Part shown: positions 9,530 through 22,000 of the stretch, in pieces
Position numbering within the stretch: position 1 is the first letter of the stretch
Layout: every line of letters starts with the position of its first letter
Assembly (NCBI GenBank): GCA_951230915.1
Contig: OX579635.1
Location: forward strand, 28,272,001 to 28,336,000
Source of the DNA: Antitrichia curtipendula
Lineage: Eukaryota > Streptophyta > Bryopsida > Hypnales > Leucodontaceae
DNA: 64,000 nt
Reading direction: 5' to 3'
The notes under the pieces: model-generated
What the model was told of the DNA's origin: nothing
What the model saw: only the letters and a program-made list of their open reading frames with translations
Databases searched by the model: none
Program-made: the position numbers and the translations under genes

Positions 9530-11040
9530 TTTATCTTTTTTGGAAAAACCATAACTTTCACATGGCATGTCCAAAATAAAATTTTATATTTTTACCAAGA
9601 ACACAACCTCTCACATAGTCACACTATAATTTGAAAATTATTGAATTTTAAAGTTTCAATGAATTAAAAAATTAAAAAAATATTTTTACATTTTATTTGG
9701 CTGTGGCAACAATATAGGACATACTAGTATACCTTAAATAAGGTTGTATGTTTTTGTTTTAAAAACATGGACAATTTCCATTGAAAAGGGGAAAGATTAC
9801 ACAGAACCAAGGGATTGTTTCGTTTGTTTGATACGCTGAGATCTAAGAAAATGTAATGTGTTCTTAGAACTGTTGAAAAGTTCTTTGCAAGTAGGGGAGC
9901 ACCAACTTTGTTTCATGGTGTTCGGACCTACATTGTAAAAATTATAGAATTTCAAAGTTTTTGTGAATTCAAAAATTGATTTAAATTATCTTTTACATTT
10001 GAAAAAACATAACTTTCACACGGCATGTCCAAACACCACAAAACAAAACCCTTGCACTCTTTTGTGTATAGAGTTTTCTATTTGTGCCAATATGGTAGAA
10101 CCACCCATTGTCGACCAAGGACCCATCCCCAACTTGTAGGGTGTACTATTTCCAACCAAGGTTGCAATAAATTTTCAACCAAAGCTTTAAATGTGTTTTT
10201 TCTCCTTTTCAAAGTTAAGACTAATTGAGTCATGGCACATGTTCCAAAGTAGTGAGTAGAAAATAGTTCTTGAATGATCGGCACTAGAAGACTCTACATG
10301 TCAGCTATAGGATTGGACGAGTTGTCGGCTTCCAAAGTTCATATTAATTTCAATTCAAGGCATAAAATTGCAGAAAAAATTGCAATCCCTTTGATTTCTA
10401 TCTTTCTACATGGCAGAAAATTTACATGCCTTATACTACTCCAAAACATACACAGATCACTTAAGTGTTTGACAATGGGTGGTTCTATTACACTGGCGTT
10501 TGGACCTATAGTGTGAAAGTTATGGATTTTTTAAAATTAATAAACTCAATTATCTTTTATTTTGGAAAAAATATAGCTCTTACAAGGCATCTCATAAAAA
10601 TGCTATAAAACAACGTCCTTGCAATCTTTTGTGCATAAAGCTTTCTATTTGTACCTAGAAAACAACTTTTCAAACTATGGTGTGAAAGTCATTGAATTTC
10701 AAAGTTTGAATGAATTTAAAATTTTAAAAATTATTTTCAATTTTGTTTTGGTTGTGGCACACTAGTCTATACATTAATTTAGGTTATTTGTTTTATTTTA
10801 TTTGTTTGTTTTGTTTGATACACTAAGATCTAAGAAATCATGAAGTGCCTAATGGTGTTTTTAGTACCATTGGAAAGCTCTTTGCAAGAAGGGTGTATAG
10901 GACTTTATTTTGTGGATTTTGGACCTAATGTGCAAAAGTTATGAAATTTCAAAGATTTAATGACTTTAAAAATTGAATTAAATTATCTTTTATTTTGAAA
11001 AAATCATAACATTCACATCACATGTCCAAAATCATAAGGC
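9530..11040. repeat. Degenerate tandem repeat with about 1-kb unit
   Basis: A string of linked motifs occurs twice in the same order: TGGAAAAA..ATA.CT.TTAC (9540, 10563), GTTTGATAC.CT.AGATCTAAG (about 9826, 10808), CTCTTTGCAAG with its flanks (about 9880, 10870), and CAAAG.TTT..TGA.TT.AAAAATTGA.TTAAATTATCTTTTA (about 9955, 10950). Offsets are 980-1025 bases. Half-unit similarities (9540, 10000, 10563, 11000) suggest an older unit of about 450 bases that later doubled. There is no coding potential. Confidence 0.7.
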
Positions 11041-11044
11041 GAGG

Positions 11045-11830
11045 TTGGAAAAAAAATATTATTAAAAAAATTTTAAAAAAATTGTTGAACTCATTATGAA
11101 TTAAATGACCAAGTTGTTGTAATTTAAAAAAAAAATGTCCAATGTTAGACGGAAAGTCCAGAGACCATCTACCATCTACCATCAACAAAAGTTTTGATGG
11201 CAAAGTGAAGGAATTACTTCATTGACATTTAGTGAGGATGAAAGGCAAAGAGGTTGTTTTATAATTAAATCCATTGTTTGTCATGAATCTTCAAAGGATA
11301 TGGGGTAATTTCTTTTTTTTGGTAAAGCATGTCAACTAAATTGGCTACCTTTTCTTTGTGTTTTACACATTTGGTTAGCGTTTTACCTCGGCCCATAGCA
11401 ACTTTCACATACTTTCATGTAGTTGGAATAGGTATACTTACTAACATTGTAATACTATGTTTATTGGACATTCAAAAAAAACTCACTATATTTGTATTTA
11501 TGTCAAATAAAACATTGACATCAATGATAACATCACTGAACTTGTTTTTATAATAATCTTCCAACCTCCTTTACAACATCCACAAAAGTATGCCTTTATG
11601 GGCCATCCACCCTCTAGCATCTTAATGTTTTGTAAAACATGCATGTCTCTAACTAACATCAAAAAAATGTTGGTTTCTTTTAGTGTATTCTCTTATCTTC
11701 AAAAGAAGTTCCCAAAAATCACAATGAAAATTAAGATTGCAAGATACTTACTCAAACTTTCTAGAGTCCCCTAAGGGAACTCTTGGTCCATTAAAAGATA
11801 ATTTTAAGAAAGGTCCAAGGCCATTTTTTT
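11045..11830. other. AT-rich intergenic DNA
   Basis: No supported gene or element was seen in this stretch. Confidence 0.4.
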
Positions 11831-11834
11831 TGTT

Positions 11835-12970
11835 AGAAAACACTAAAAACTGCCATTTCCAATGCAAAGTGCAAAATTTCTAAACATTTGATTTTAGGGG
11901 GCATATCCAACCATAAAATCTTGCATTAGACTTGTATAAAAATCTGTGGAAGAAATTTCAAATTTTTTTACCAAGTAAATTGCAAGATATTTGCATTTAA
12001 AGTGTAAAAAAAGAGATTTATGCCATATTTAATCATTTTTGGACTTTGCAAAGTCCAAAATTGGTAAAGGGACATCTAAGATAGTGGTAGACTTTGACTT
12101 CTATAGATTTTATGAATCTAGAAATGATATAAATTTTGGACTAGGTAGTTTGAAAAATGTACAACAGGTTTAGATTTTAGATATCTATGACATCAGGAGA
12201 TCCCCCAATGGACAAAGTCCAAAATTCCCTTAAAAGTCCAAAAGTAGTTAAATATGGCATATTTTTTTGCACCTTAATATTGTTGATTATGAAACTTTAA
12301 ATCCTCTTTTTTTTTGCACTAAAATTTTTGAATTAAAATAATTTTATATTAAATAATCAAGTTGAGAGGTTTTCCAAATTAAATCTTGAGGCAAAAAATT
12401 TGATTTTCAATCTTCCAAAATTGTTACGCAAAAGTATGTACTTGATTGAAGGTAACTAAATTGTTAATAGTTTTAAGATATAATTGAAATACACTAATCC
12501 CAATATTAAGGTTGTTTAAGCAAAAAATTAAACCTTGTGCAACTTGTTTTTTTTTAATTATAAAAATTGAGTTAAAAAATGAATCCAATACAGTATTATA
12601 TCAAGAAGATGATGTGATTGTAGACAAAGCAAGATACTCTACAACTTTTACATCACTAATTCAAATAGAAGGAATAAAGTATTTCCATATAGACAAAAAT
12701 CTAATCTATAAAAAAAAATTTAATTAATTTTAATTCAAGTTTTTTTTTTTATCCAAACTCAATTGTTTTGGCTTTTTGGTGGCATAACTTTTAGCTTTCA
12801 TGCAAAATTGAAATAAAAATTATGTTCCTAGAAAGCTAAATAAATCTACTTTTCTATCTTAGAAAAAAAATCAAAATAATTATGCCAAAAATTGAAATCA
12901 TAAAAACCTACCCAAAATCTTTGAGTATTCTCAAAGGGGACATTTGGGACTTTAGGAATTAACATTTGCC
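11835..12970 (+). repeat. Dispersed repeat family, copy 1
   Basis: Similar in the same orientation to 62487-63365. Shared landmarks in order are AAAACTGCCATT, then TGTGGAAGAAATTTCA, then AATTGTTAATAGTT.TAAGAT, then AATTGAAATACA.TAATC, then AATTATAAAAATTGAG. The shared end is GGGACTTTAGG.ATTAAC. This copy holds about 230 extra bases near 12055-12290. The family is unidentified; no protein domain was seen. Confidence 0.72.
12022..12258. repeat. Inverted repeat inside dispersed repeat copy 1
   Basis: GCCATATTTAAT.A.TTTTGGACTTT (from 12022) is mirrored at 12227-12258 as AAAGTCCAAAAGTAGTTAAATATGGC. The arms are about 30 bases with a few mismatches, and the spacer is about 170 bases. The segment matches the part missing from the copy at 62-63 kb, so it may be a small insertion with terminal inverted repeats. 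Confidence 0.6.
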
Positions 12971-13211
12971 ACCTATTGATTTTTTCTATTAAGCATATGA
13001 ATTGGACACTTGCGTTATTTTGAAGGTTGATAGGAAAGTAAAAAGTGCATAGGGAATCACATAAAAGATTGTCAAGTTATACAATGGCCTATAGGATATC
13101 AAGTGTATATATAGAGATATCAACGGACTTTATATTGAAGCATTAGATAGAGTCTGGTAAAAATAAACTTGGTGTATCCAGTTATATTTGGCACATATAA
13201 TCACTCTGCCC
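12971..13211. other. AT-rich intergenic DNA
   Basis: No supported feature was seen between the dispersed repeat and the 43-bp tandem repeat. Confidence 0.35.
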
Positions 13212-13400
13212 GTATCCTCTCATTGAAGAACACATCTATTCACTGGTAGTCAAATCCACTCATTAGTGTACAATCATCCAACCCGTTGGCATTCAGTTCC
13301 ACTCGTTAGTATACACTCATTCAACCCATTGGTACTCAAATCCACTTGTTAGTGTACATTCATTCAACCTGTTGGTGCCATATTCGCCCGTTGGCTCTAC
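13212..13400. repeat. 43-bp tandem repeat, about four copies
   Basis: Units beginning TCCACT.(A/G/T)TTAGTGTACA.TCAT.CAACCC.TTGG start at 13255, 13298 and 13341, exactly 43 bases apart. A more degenerate unit precedes them at 13212 and a partial one follows near 13384. It is a small noncoding minisatellite. Confidence 0.8.
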
Positions 13401-14154
13401 ACTCTCACTATGCTAGTGTTCACACCTTACCGTTGTGCCCAAATTATAATATAGAATTAGGTATTTTTTGACGTTAACTCAAAGACTTTTTAGAGTATAC
13501 CTAGATCAATTAGCCAAAATTATTTGTTCAAAACAACTAAATTAATCCTTGAATTTTTAATAATATCATTATAGAGAATTTAGGTGAAGTACATAATTTA
13601 GGATTTTTCATGTTGATAATAAAAAAAATTATATGGCAATTTTTTGTTCTTTTCTTTTAATTTGGGGGAGGTTTGTATAATTTCTAGCTTAGGAATCAAA
13701 TTTGGATGTGAGATTAATTTCTAAAGATTAAGGAGATTTTTCCTAATAGCAATAAAACCAAATACTTTTGTCATGGCTATTGCATATTTTACCATTTAGA
13801 TTTTTTTTCTAGATACAACCACTTTGTTGCATAAATTTAGTTCACTTGCATTCCTAAAATTTCTAACTTATCTTTATTTATTTCTATTTGTTGCACTTTT
13901 TTCCAACAACAAATTTGTTTATATAGAGGGAATCATTTGCTTTCATCATAGAACTACCTATCTATTAATTATCAACATTTTCAATGATTGATGTTATGTA
14001 TTGAATTGAAGATTATTGTGAAAGTTCCACATTAAATAAAAAATGTGATTGAATGATTTTTAAATACATTAATATTTAATTCCTAAAGAAATTGACATGT
14101 GTACCATATTAAAGATGATAAAATTTGGTGTTACATTGAGCAATCAGAGCCTCT
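13401..14154. other. AT-rich intergenic DNA
   Basis: No gene or element recognised between the minisatellite and the next tandem block. Confidence 0.35.
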
Positions 14155-14440
14155 AATTGCTTTGTTAAGGATAAACAAAATTAGGTATATGCCAATCCCA
14201 CACTCCTTTCAAGGATGACAATGATTTGCTTTAGCATTTCACTAGTTGCTAGTAGATCTTTGTTTTAGATTTGGTCTTGGTGCAATCTTGACCAATAAAA
14301 GGCTTTCATTGCATTATTAAAGATAAACAAAATCATTTGTATGCCATACCCATACTCTTTTTAAGATGACAATGACATCCCTTGGAATTTCACTAGCTAT
14401 TTGGTAGATCTTTGCTTTAAATTTGGTCTTGTTAAAGCAC
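14155..14440. repeat. Two-copy tandem repeat, about 152 bp
   Basis: Two diverged copies share the order ATAAACAAAAT, TATGCCA..CCCA.ACTC.TTT, AAG.ATGACAATGA, ATTTCACTAG.T and AGATCTTTG.TTTA.ATTTGGTCTTG. Landmarks are offset by 152 bases (14171 and 14323). Confidence 0.7.
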
Positions 14441-14474
14441 GTGTGAATAGAAAGTATCTCAAGTTAGTGATAAT

Positions 14475-14735
14475 AACATTTTCACTTGGAAATATAGGTA
14501 GGATTGCAGAATGTGTGTGTTGTGAATTAGAGAAAATCTCAATCTAACAATGACATCTTCAACTGAAAATATAGGTAGGACTCCAAAAGATGTAGGTGTT
14601 GCATATAGAGACAATTTGAAGTTGGTAATGACATGTCCTATTGAAAATATAGATAGGATAGTTGGGCATGCTATGTGTTGGGATGATCTCAAGTTGACAA
14701 TGACATGTTCAGTTGAAAACATAGGTAGGACCGAG
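14475..14735. repeat. 76-bp tandem repeat, four copies
   Basis: Units containing ACAT.TTCA..TGAAAATATAGGTAGGA begin near 14477, 14553, 14631 and 14703 (spacings 76, 78, 72). The frame stays open across the copies, giving a repeated ENIGRT-type peptide. No start context, known domain or intact flanking gene accompanies it, so the open frame is probably a consequence of the repeat. Confidence 0.75.
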
Positions 14736-14739
14736 GAGG

Positions 14740-16077
14740 ATGGGGACATAGAGAAAGATATCACATTTCTTGCATTTTTTTATATGAAGTACTAAAAAAA
14801 GAAGGAGAATGAAGAATAGAAAGAAGGAAAAATTATATATATATATGATAAAACCAATAGCTCCTAGCCAATAATAGATATTATCCTTCAAATTTATCCT
14901 ACATGGTGCTTTGTGCCTGATTATTGGAGCTATGCACCTCACGATGCTCCGCTATAGGCCTAAATCCTACTCGCTCCACTACGTAGGGGTTAGGTGCTAC
15001 AATATTATTATAATATACTCCCATTCACTTAGAGGAACTTTAACCCTTGAAGGATACTCTACATTTGGTGGTATTTGATTAGAAAACATTGATCAAATAT
15101 TTTTTTAGTACAAAGTAAATTAGTGATAATGATAGTACGTAAATAACGATGTATCACAATTCATATATTAAACCACAATTGAAGAGTTATAACGCTAAAT
15201 ACGGGTCGTGCAGAGGAACCCCAAGGGCCTTCCAAGGGTTAAATTACTCTAATGACAGATTAAAAACCCGGAAATTTTTCCTAAACCCAATTTCCCCCTG
15301 GGACTTAAGTTAGTGCCGATGTCTTCTTCCCCGTCGAGGGGAAGAAACAGAGTCGAGGATTCCCAAGCGCAATGCCCACTTTGGGGAGCTTCCCTGCAGC
15401 CCTAGCACGTCAACCCAAAACCCAAAATCCTCCTTGCCAAGCTGAAATTCCCAACCTTGTGACGCATTTCTCCTTGGTCGTTTCCCCTTTCCATTTCCAA
15501 ACCTTCTCCCTTGTGGCCTTGTGGGCGCTTGCGCACTCTTGCTGTCGGTGTGCGCCTTTCGGGGTTTTGCGCTCTTCTGAGGGTTTAGTGGGTTGCGATG
15601 CACTTCTGCCAGTTCTCGTGCTTGCACTAGTGCATCCAAGGATCGAGGAAAAGCAGGGAATAGCATTTGTAGAGGAGGGCTACGTCCCCAGTTTCGAGTG
15701 CTCTGGGGTGGGGCTTTTGGGTTGCGTTGATTCAGCAGTGGGGCGCCATTTGTGTAGGTTTCGAAGATGGGGCATGTTTCTTTCGATGCCGGAATCTGGT
15801 CAAGCTGAGTTCTGATATCTCCCTGGACTTGGTTTAGTTCAGTTTTCCTCGGGGATGTTGGTCGACCAACGGTGAAGTTATTGGTTTGGAGAAAAAGTGT
15901 GGGCACGACGAGTATGAGCTGGACATGGGGTTGCTCGGGGTTGTAGGATTTATACTAAGTTAGGGCTAATATAGAGGAGGTTTAGGGGTTCTTGTGTGCT
16001 ACTGGTGTGAGAAGGATTTGTGACAGAGAAGGAGGAGGCCATGGATTAGTCTTTTTTTGGGTGCCTGGTGTGAATTC
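14740..16077. other. Intergenic DNA and upstream region of the cap methyltransferase gene
   Basis: AT-rich to about 15190, then clearly GC-richer from 15300 onward, which probably marks promoter and 5' UTR of the gene starting at 16078. Overlapping open frames on both strands (15310-15906 minus, 15372-15815 plus) follow from GC content and resemble no known protein. No TATA box can be singled out. Confidence 0.5.
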
Positions 16078-19000
16078 ATGGCAGCAGTGCAGGCCTTGGC
16101 CCCTGTACCTGCGGCCTATCCATCTCCTGCAACGTCTCTGTCCACTTGCATGACGGCTGCGTCTTGGGGCGCTGGTGCGCTCCACCAGCGCCTCAATACT
16201 TTTGTGAAGAAATCTCTCATTCAGCAGCTGGTGCCCACTGGTGCTGTTGTAAGTTCTTTCCTTTGGGACTAATCGTTGATGTAGCTAGGAAACACGTAAC
16301 GTTAACGTTTTAGTTAGTTGCTGAGCTTCGTTAGATCGCACACAATGCATGGCATTCGAAGTGAAAGTGGCGACGGAGGCAATGGATCTCCAGCTCTGTC
16401 AATGTTTAGCTTTGCTTAATTTACCTGTCCTGCAGTTAACTGGACTCTACGATTGCGTCGATGGCAGCTGAGGTGTTCAGTTATTTGGTTGCAGGTCTGT
16501 GACCTCTATTGCGGACGAGGTGTTGACACTCAAAACTGGGCAGAGGCCGAAATCGGGAAATATGTCGGCGTTGGTACGTGGCTTCCAGTGCCATTGAGTT
16601 TCACTGTCAGAAATCCCGTAGGAACTGTAATTATTATCATTCGCATTGGCTAGTCAAAGAGGTTTGACGAGTTGTTTTTGAAGTTATTTTTACCTTTGAC
16701 TTGTGAATACCTTTGTACTATTTGTTGCTAGAACCAGAGCGATTCTGAAAGGTACTTTATGAGTGCTTAGCTAATTGCTCTTCCCATCCTCTCATTTTTG
16801 CCTCTTTGCCACGAGTCGAACTACAGTTTGGTAGTTTCTGCAACTAGTAATGTTTTTCATTTTCTACGTGAAGATTTATCATCATCAGCATTGGAGGAAG
16901 CAAAGGAGCAGTGGGAGAAGAGTGGGAAACCGTTTGTTGCAAGATTTTGTGAACTCAACCCGTGCATGGTAGTTATTTTCTTGCCTTCACAGGTGCAACC
17001 ATTGCTGCAGAATGCAACTACCTGCTATTGAACTCCTAAAACCCTCAGAATTGGCAGCTTATATTCCCCAGCAGTAGGCTAAAGTCTTCAACTCACTCAT
17101 TAGTCAGAGAATTGAGTAAACACGGTGATCAAATCAGGTTGTTGCAAACCTCCGTGAAGTCCAGCTAGGGTAGCTAAATCGAAGGGTAGGTTTAGAGTTG
17201 TTCAAGCATCAATTCCGTCGCTATTGATGATAAGGACTTGAGAGGTTTGGAGTGGTAGACATACTTATGATTGAATTGAAGCTATCAGATTCTAGGAATT
17301 CGTTCAATAGAATTGTTGACGTTCTTCTGGATTTTTTCAAGCGAGCGAAGGGTTAAGCCTATTTTTTCACCTCTGATGTAATGCAGGTAGATTTGGAGAA
17401 GCACTTGGGTGAAGATCTTCTCTCCGCTGATATCGTCACTTGTCTCGCTCATCTGCAGGTTGTTCCTTTTGGATGTATTGTCTTACTGGAAGTTAAATGT
17501 TATTTTACCTGTAGAGATATGAATCATATCGTTAGTGGGTCAAATGCTCTTAGCTCTCACCACATGGTATAGCTATCGTTTGGAGAGTCTGACTTGTTCA
17601 TGATGTGCCTTCAGAGGTCTTAGTTAGTCATTTGGTTTTACTTAGCACGTCATTAAGGGTGTACTATATAAGATGAAGGGACCAACCTGATGTTGTTATT
17701 ACAATGCATATGCTTATGTAGTTTTTGGAGTGTTTGGTGCAGGATTGCTTTGCAAGCGAGGACATGGTGCGTCAGCTCTTGAAGAACGTTGCATCTCTAC
17801 TGAAGCCAGGTGGCTACTTCTTTGGAGCTACTCCCGACTCTTCCACCATCTGGTTTATTATCTTTCCCCACTTCCATTTCAATATAGCAATTGATATTGT
17901 ATCTTACCAACCAATTATTGGAATTAAACACCCGTAGAAGTGCTGGCATCAGGGCTGAGTTTGTTGGCTCACATGGTATTGGGGTGGTAACTTTTTAGGT
18001 ACAAGTACCAGAAAGCTGTTGAAGGCGCAATGAAAGCCGGATCTCTCAGAGCAAATGGACAACTCCCCCGTGTGAAAACAGATTTGTATAGTATCAGCTT
18101 CGAAGATGACAGGTATTTTCCGTTTCCGTTGTTTTAAGCTCAGTTGCTTGAAGGTTAATAATCGAACATTTGCAAACTGCGGGGAAGCACTTGTGAGTGA
18201 TGATTCCCTTCTGTGTGTAGGGAATGGATCCCGCTTGCGTGTATTTTCCTGAAAACAAGAGCATGTCTATTGAAGAACTTGTCAGCACGTCGTGTTCTCT
18301 TTGCACCCTAGTTTTTATTCAAGGTTGTTGGAGGTAGACCCTTATGCCTGTCTGAGGCTGACTTCCTGCAAGAACGTAGGGGGCGTCGCGACTGCTGTTG
18401 ATCCCCTCTAAGGTGTATTTTGAATGCACTTCAGAATTAGGGTCTAGCAGGTTAGATGGCAACTATTGAGTGATCGAAGAGCTCTTGTTCTTTGATTGCC
18501 TGCGACGTCAGGAGACAGTCGTTGGTTTAATCATTTGAATATGGTTAAGTCTGTATTTGTTTTCAATATAGGCTGACGCTTTTTCGCCTGCAGGTTTAAC
18601 TTGTATGGATCCAGATACCAGCTACGCTTCACCGATGAGACTGTGCCACCTCAACCGCAGATCCTGGTTCATTTCCCGAGCCTGATAAGGTGCTTCTTAA
18701 TTGCAGTCTTTAATATTCAGGGACTATAACGTCGAATTTTCAAATTTATTTCTGCACTGGATTTGTACATGTGGTGTTAGCAGAAAGCTTGATGCTTTGG
18801 ATTCAGTGCATGCATTCTTTGTTTTTTGTTGTATTTCGGATTGTTCGATGCGATCGGGAGTTGTAGCTGGAACTGACCTGGTTCTATCTTGAGTTTTCTC
18901 AGGCTTGCAGAAGAGCTGGGATTAGAGTATGTGGAGATCCAGAATCTGACTGAATTTTACGAAGACTACCGGTACTTTTCGTTCTGAAATATTTTATGAG

Positions 19001-22000
19001 TGTTGACCGAAAATTGAAAATGCTTTTACACTAAAAAATGTAGAATATCGGCAAGACTGTACTTTAGGGTCTATTTATCATAACCTAAGGTCAGTGATAT
19101 CCATTTCTATGTCAGATGCTCAGTCTTCAACTCTAACTAGACCACATTTTACACATCATTGTATTCTAAGATTGTGAGACTCCGAGAAACCCTGACTCTG
19201 AGATGAATTGTGCGTGAATGCCATACGCGACACCGGTAGTGTTCCATTCGCAGAAACCCTTCAGAGCAGTTGTGGTACCTTGGTTGACGGTAAAGGAAAT
19301 CCAGTTGTGGATGGGAAGTCTCGCCTTTCGCCAATTGCCCAAGACGTGCTAAGTACGTCCCAGTCTTGAAGCTTCTGCAGTAATCTCGTTTCTTCTGTGT
19401 ATTCTGTTCCCGGATTGATTCATTGTTCCAATCTGGTGTTGCGGAAGGCTGCTGCAGAATGTGAACTAATCTACTCAGTTCCTGCAGCGTTTCAAGTGTA
19501 TTTGCATCAGTTCGAGGTTTAACCACGCCTTTTCTCCCCTTCAGGTTTGTATACGACATTCGTCTTTAAGAAGCCTGACCCTGAGCAACGTGTGAGAGCT
19601 CTAAAGCGAGCTGCTTCATTTGTACCTACTTCTGCACCGCCGCCTCCATTGGCTGATGTTAAGAAGCACAAGAAATCTAGTCCTGCTCTTCATGTTCGCG
19701 TTCCTGCCACACCAGAGGAGATGTCCTCGAAAAAACGAAAGCTCTCGGCTTCTCCAGCCATCGCCACTTCGAATGGTTCTAAGTTACAAGAAAAACAGGA
19801 GAGGACTCCCAGCAAAGCAAAGCCTGAAGCTGTCTCCAAGAACGAATCAAGTCGCTCTTTCGCAACCCCCGAATCGAGGGGCCTTCCATCCACACAGAAA
19901 ACTGAGAGCCCAAGGACAACCAAGCCAAGAGCATCTGGGACCCAGAGATCTGAAAGTCCAAGCGCAAGCAAGGCGCACGCAACAGGAGCTCCCAGTCCAA
20001 GCGCTAGCAAGCCCCCAGCTTCCATTGGTCAGAGAGTTGAAAGCCCAAAGCCCAAAGCATTTGAAGGAGGTCAGAGAACCGAAAGTCCCAATTTGAGGAT
20101 CCAGGAGTTGAAGGCAGAGGAGGGCTTCAAGAGCAATATACCTGGAAGCTCTGACCCTGATACAGACAAGCCGAACTCCAGTGGATTGCGTTCGGAGACC
20201 GTCCAGAAAATAGATGCTTCAAAGTCTGAGACTGAGCGACCGGGGAATGAAAGTGCTCCAATTCCGGTACCAGTGAAGAAGAAACGAGTGTCGAGATGGT
20301 CTAGTGAATACGTTCCTAAGAAGACTGCTTTATCAGCTGAGCCACTACCAAGAGTTGATACCATTCCAATTACTGTACGTGTTGATAACGGTGCACCTCA
20401 GGTTAGAGGATTCACTGGGGCGGTGGAAGGTGCAACTAACGATGGCAAATCTCAACATGATTCGAGATACTACTACAACACGAGCAGAGAGCCCAGCAGA
20501 CCTTCCAGAAACTCGTTTCAGAGGAAAAGTCCACTGCCAAAACAAGAGCACAGGAACGCGAAAGAGCGCACCCCCAATCACGAAGAGAATTCAACACGGA
20601 GGCTCTCGGACCGTGAATCACAAGTCAAGGAAGAAGGTGAAATCGTTCCAGAGCCTCCTAGTCACAAAGCCTCCAGCCCAAAGAGGGATAGAGCTCCTGT
20701 GGGAACTGAGCTTCACTATGAAAGACGTACTTCACTGAGAACACAACTCTCCGAAACCGCAGGAACCACGGGATCCAAAACTCGCCTCGAGGCAGGCACT
20801 GCTTCCAACAGTCAAGTTGAACCTGCAAATCCTGAGAAGCCTCAACCGAAATCTGAGAAAGCTGAAGGTTTGACTCCGGATACTCGACCCGAGGAAGGTT
20901 CCATTCAGAAGAAGGACTCTACCATATCTGAAGCTGCTGTTAATAGTACCACTGACAAGGTTAAGCATCATTCTGCTGAGCCTCTCACCACTGAACCTGC
21001 CAGTGTACAGACCAGTGAACCCAAGAACGAGAGTCCGAGCTCAAAGTCCCGAAGAAAAGACGTGGCTATGGCTGTGTTGACGGAGAGAATTTCAACTCAG
21101 AGGCAGGGAGATAATCCTCCAGCGACTTGTGCAACAGAAGAGGGAGTGGCAAAGACAGGCGCCGAGCCCGCCATGAAGAACGAGAGCACTGCGTCAACTG
21201 CACCCACGCAGTCTGGTCAGAGGAAAGACGTCGACATGGATTTTGAAAAAGGCTCCAAGTTGAGCCGCGACAGTCCAGCTGCTCCTGCTCCTCCTGCTGC
21301 TGGAGAGCATCATTCCAAGCCAGGATCCTCACAGAAGCGAGAGGAGCCTCCTTCTAACACAGGGAAGAATCATCATCATCACCCGGGATCCAAGCGAGAT
21401 TTCGAGCCGGCTTGGGAGACCAAGCCCCAGCGATACACACTGCGACGTGCTGCATCCATGAGCGAACAGCAAGCTTTAGAGTCTACTCCAAGTCCCCAGG
21501 TGTGGTCCAACCGAGGTGCTTTTCCTGGGAACAGAGAGCAGCAACAAGGAAGAGGACCAGCTGTGTTTCACCCTCGCATTCCGTACGTGAATTCGGTCCC
21601 GGCATTTGGTGTTGCACCTCGACCACCTCTTCGTCCAGAGAGAGACAGAGTCAGAGTACCAGTTGTTGTGGCTCCGTTACCTGGATTGCCTGGATTGCCT
21701 GGATTACTAGGAGCTGCTCCTTCGCCAGTTTTTGGAGATAGAGGCATGATCCCAGGGGACCGGAGGTTCGACGGTATGGGTCCTCCTGAAGGGACCCGTG
21801 GGTACAGTGACTATAGTCCCCCCCCTAACCGGGGGCCGCGCTCCATCCGAGGCTCTTTGTACAATGACAGAGTTGTTCCTCCTGTTGCAGGGTCCAGAGG
21901 ACCAGCCGAGTTTCCAGGAGAGGGCTCATACTCTGGTGCCAGTAATGGGCTGGGGGCTCCCTGGGAGGATCACTTCCAAGGGGATGGACGCACCAGAAAC

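Noticed and set aside
13212..13400. 43-bp periodic repeats considered as a CRISPR array
   Set aside because: The units are contiguous and diverged with no unique spacers, there are no cas genes, and the host is a plant nucleus. It is a minisatellite.
14550..14795. 81-codon plus-strand frame as a gene
   Set aside because: The frame is generated by a 76-bp tandem repeat and lacks a known domain or intact context.
15310..15906. 198-codon minus-strand open frame opposite another long plus-strand frame
   Set aside because: It lies in the GC-rich upstream region of the cap methyltransferase gene. Composition explains open frames on both strands, and the sequence is low-complexity with no domain.
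19149..19559. 136-codon minus-strand open frame
   Set aside because: It overlaps exon 9, its introns and the start of exon 10 of the cap methyltransferase gene on the other strand. The plus-strand exon encodes a family motif (TLVDGKGNPVVDGKSRLSP), so the minus frame is a shadow.
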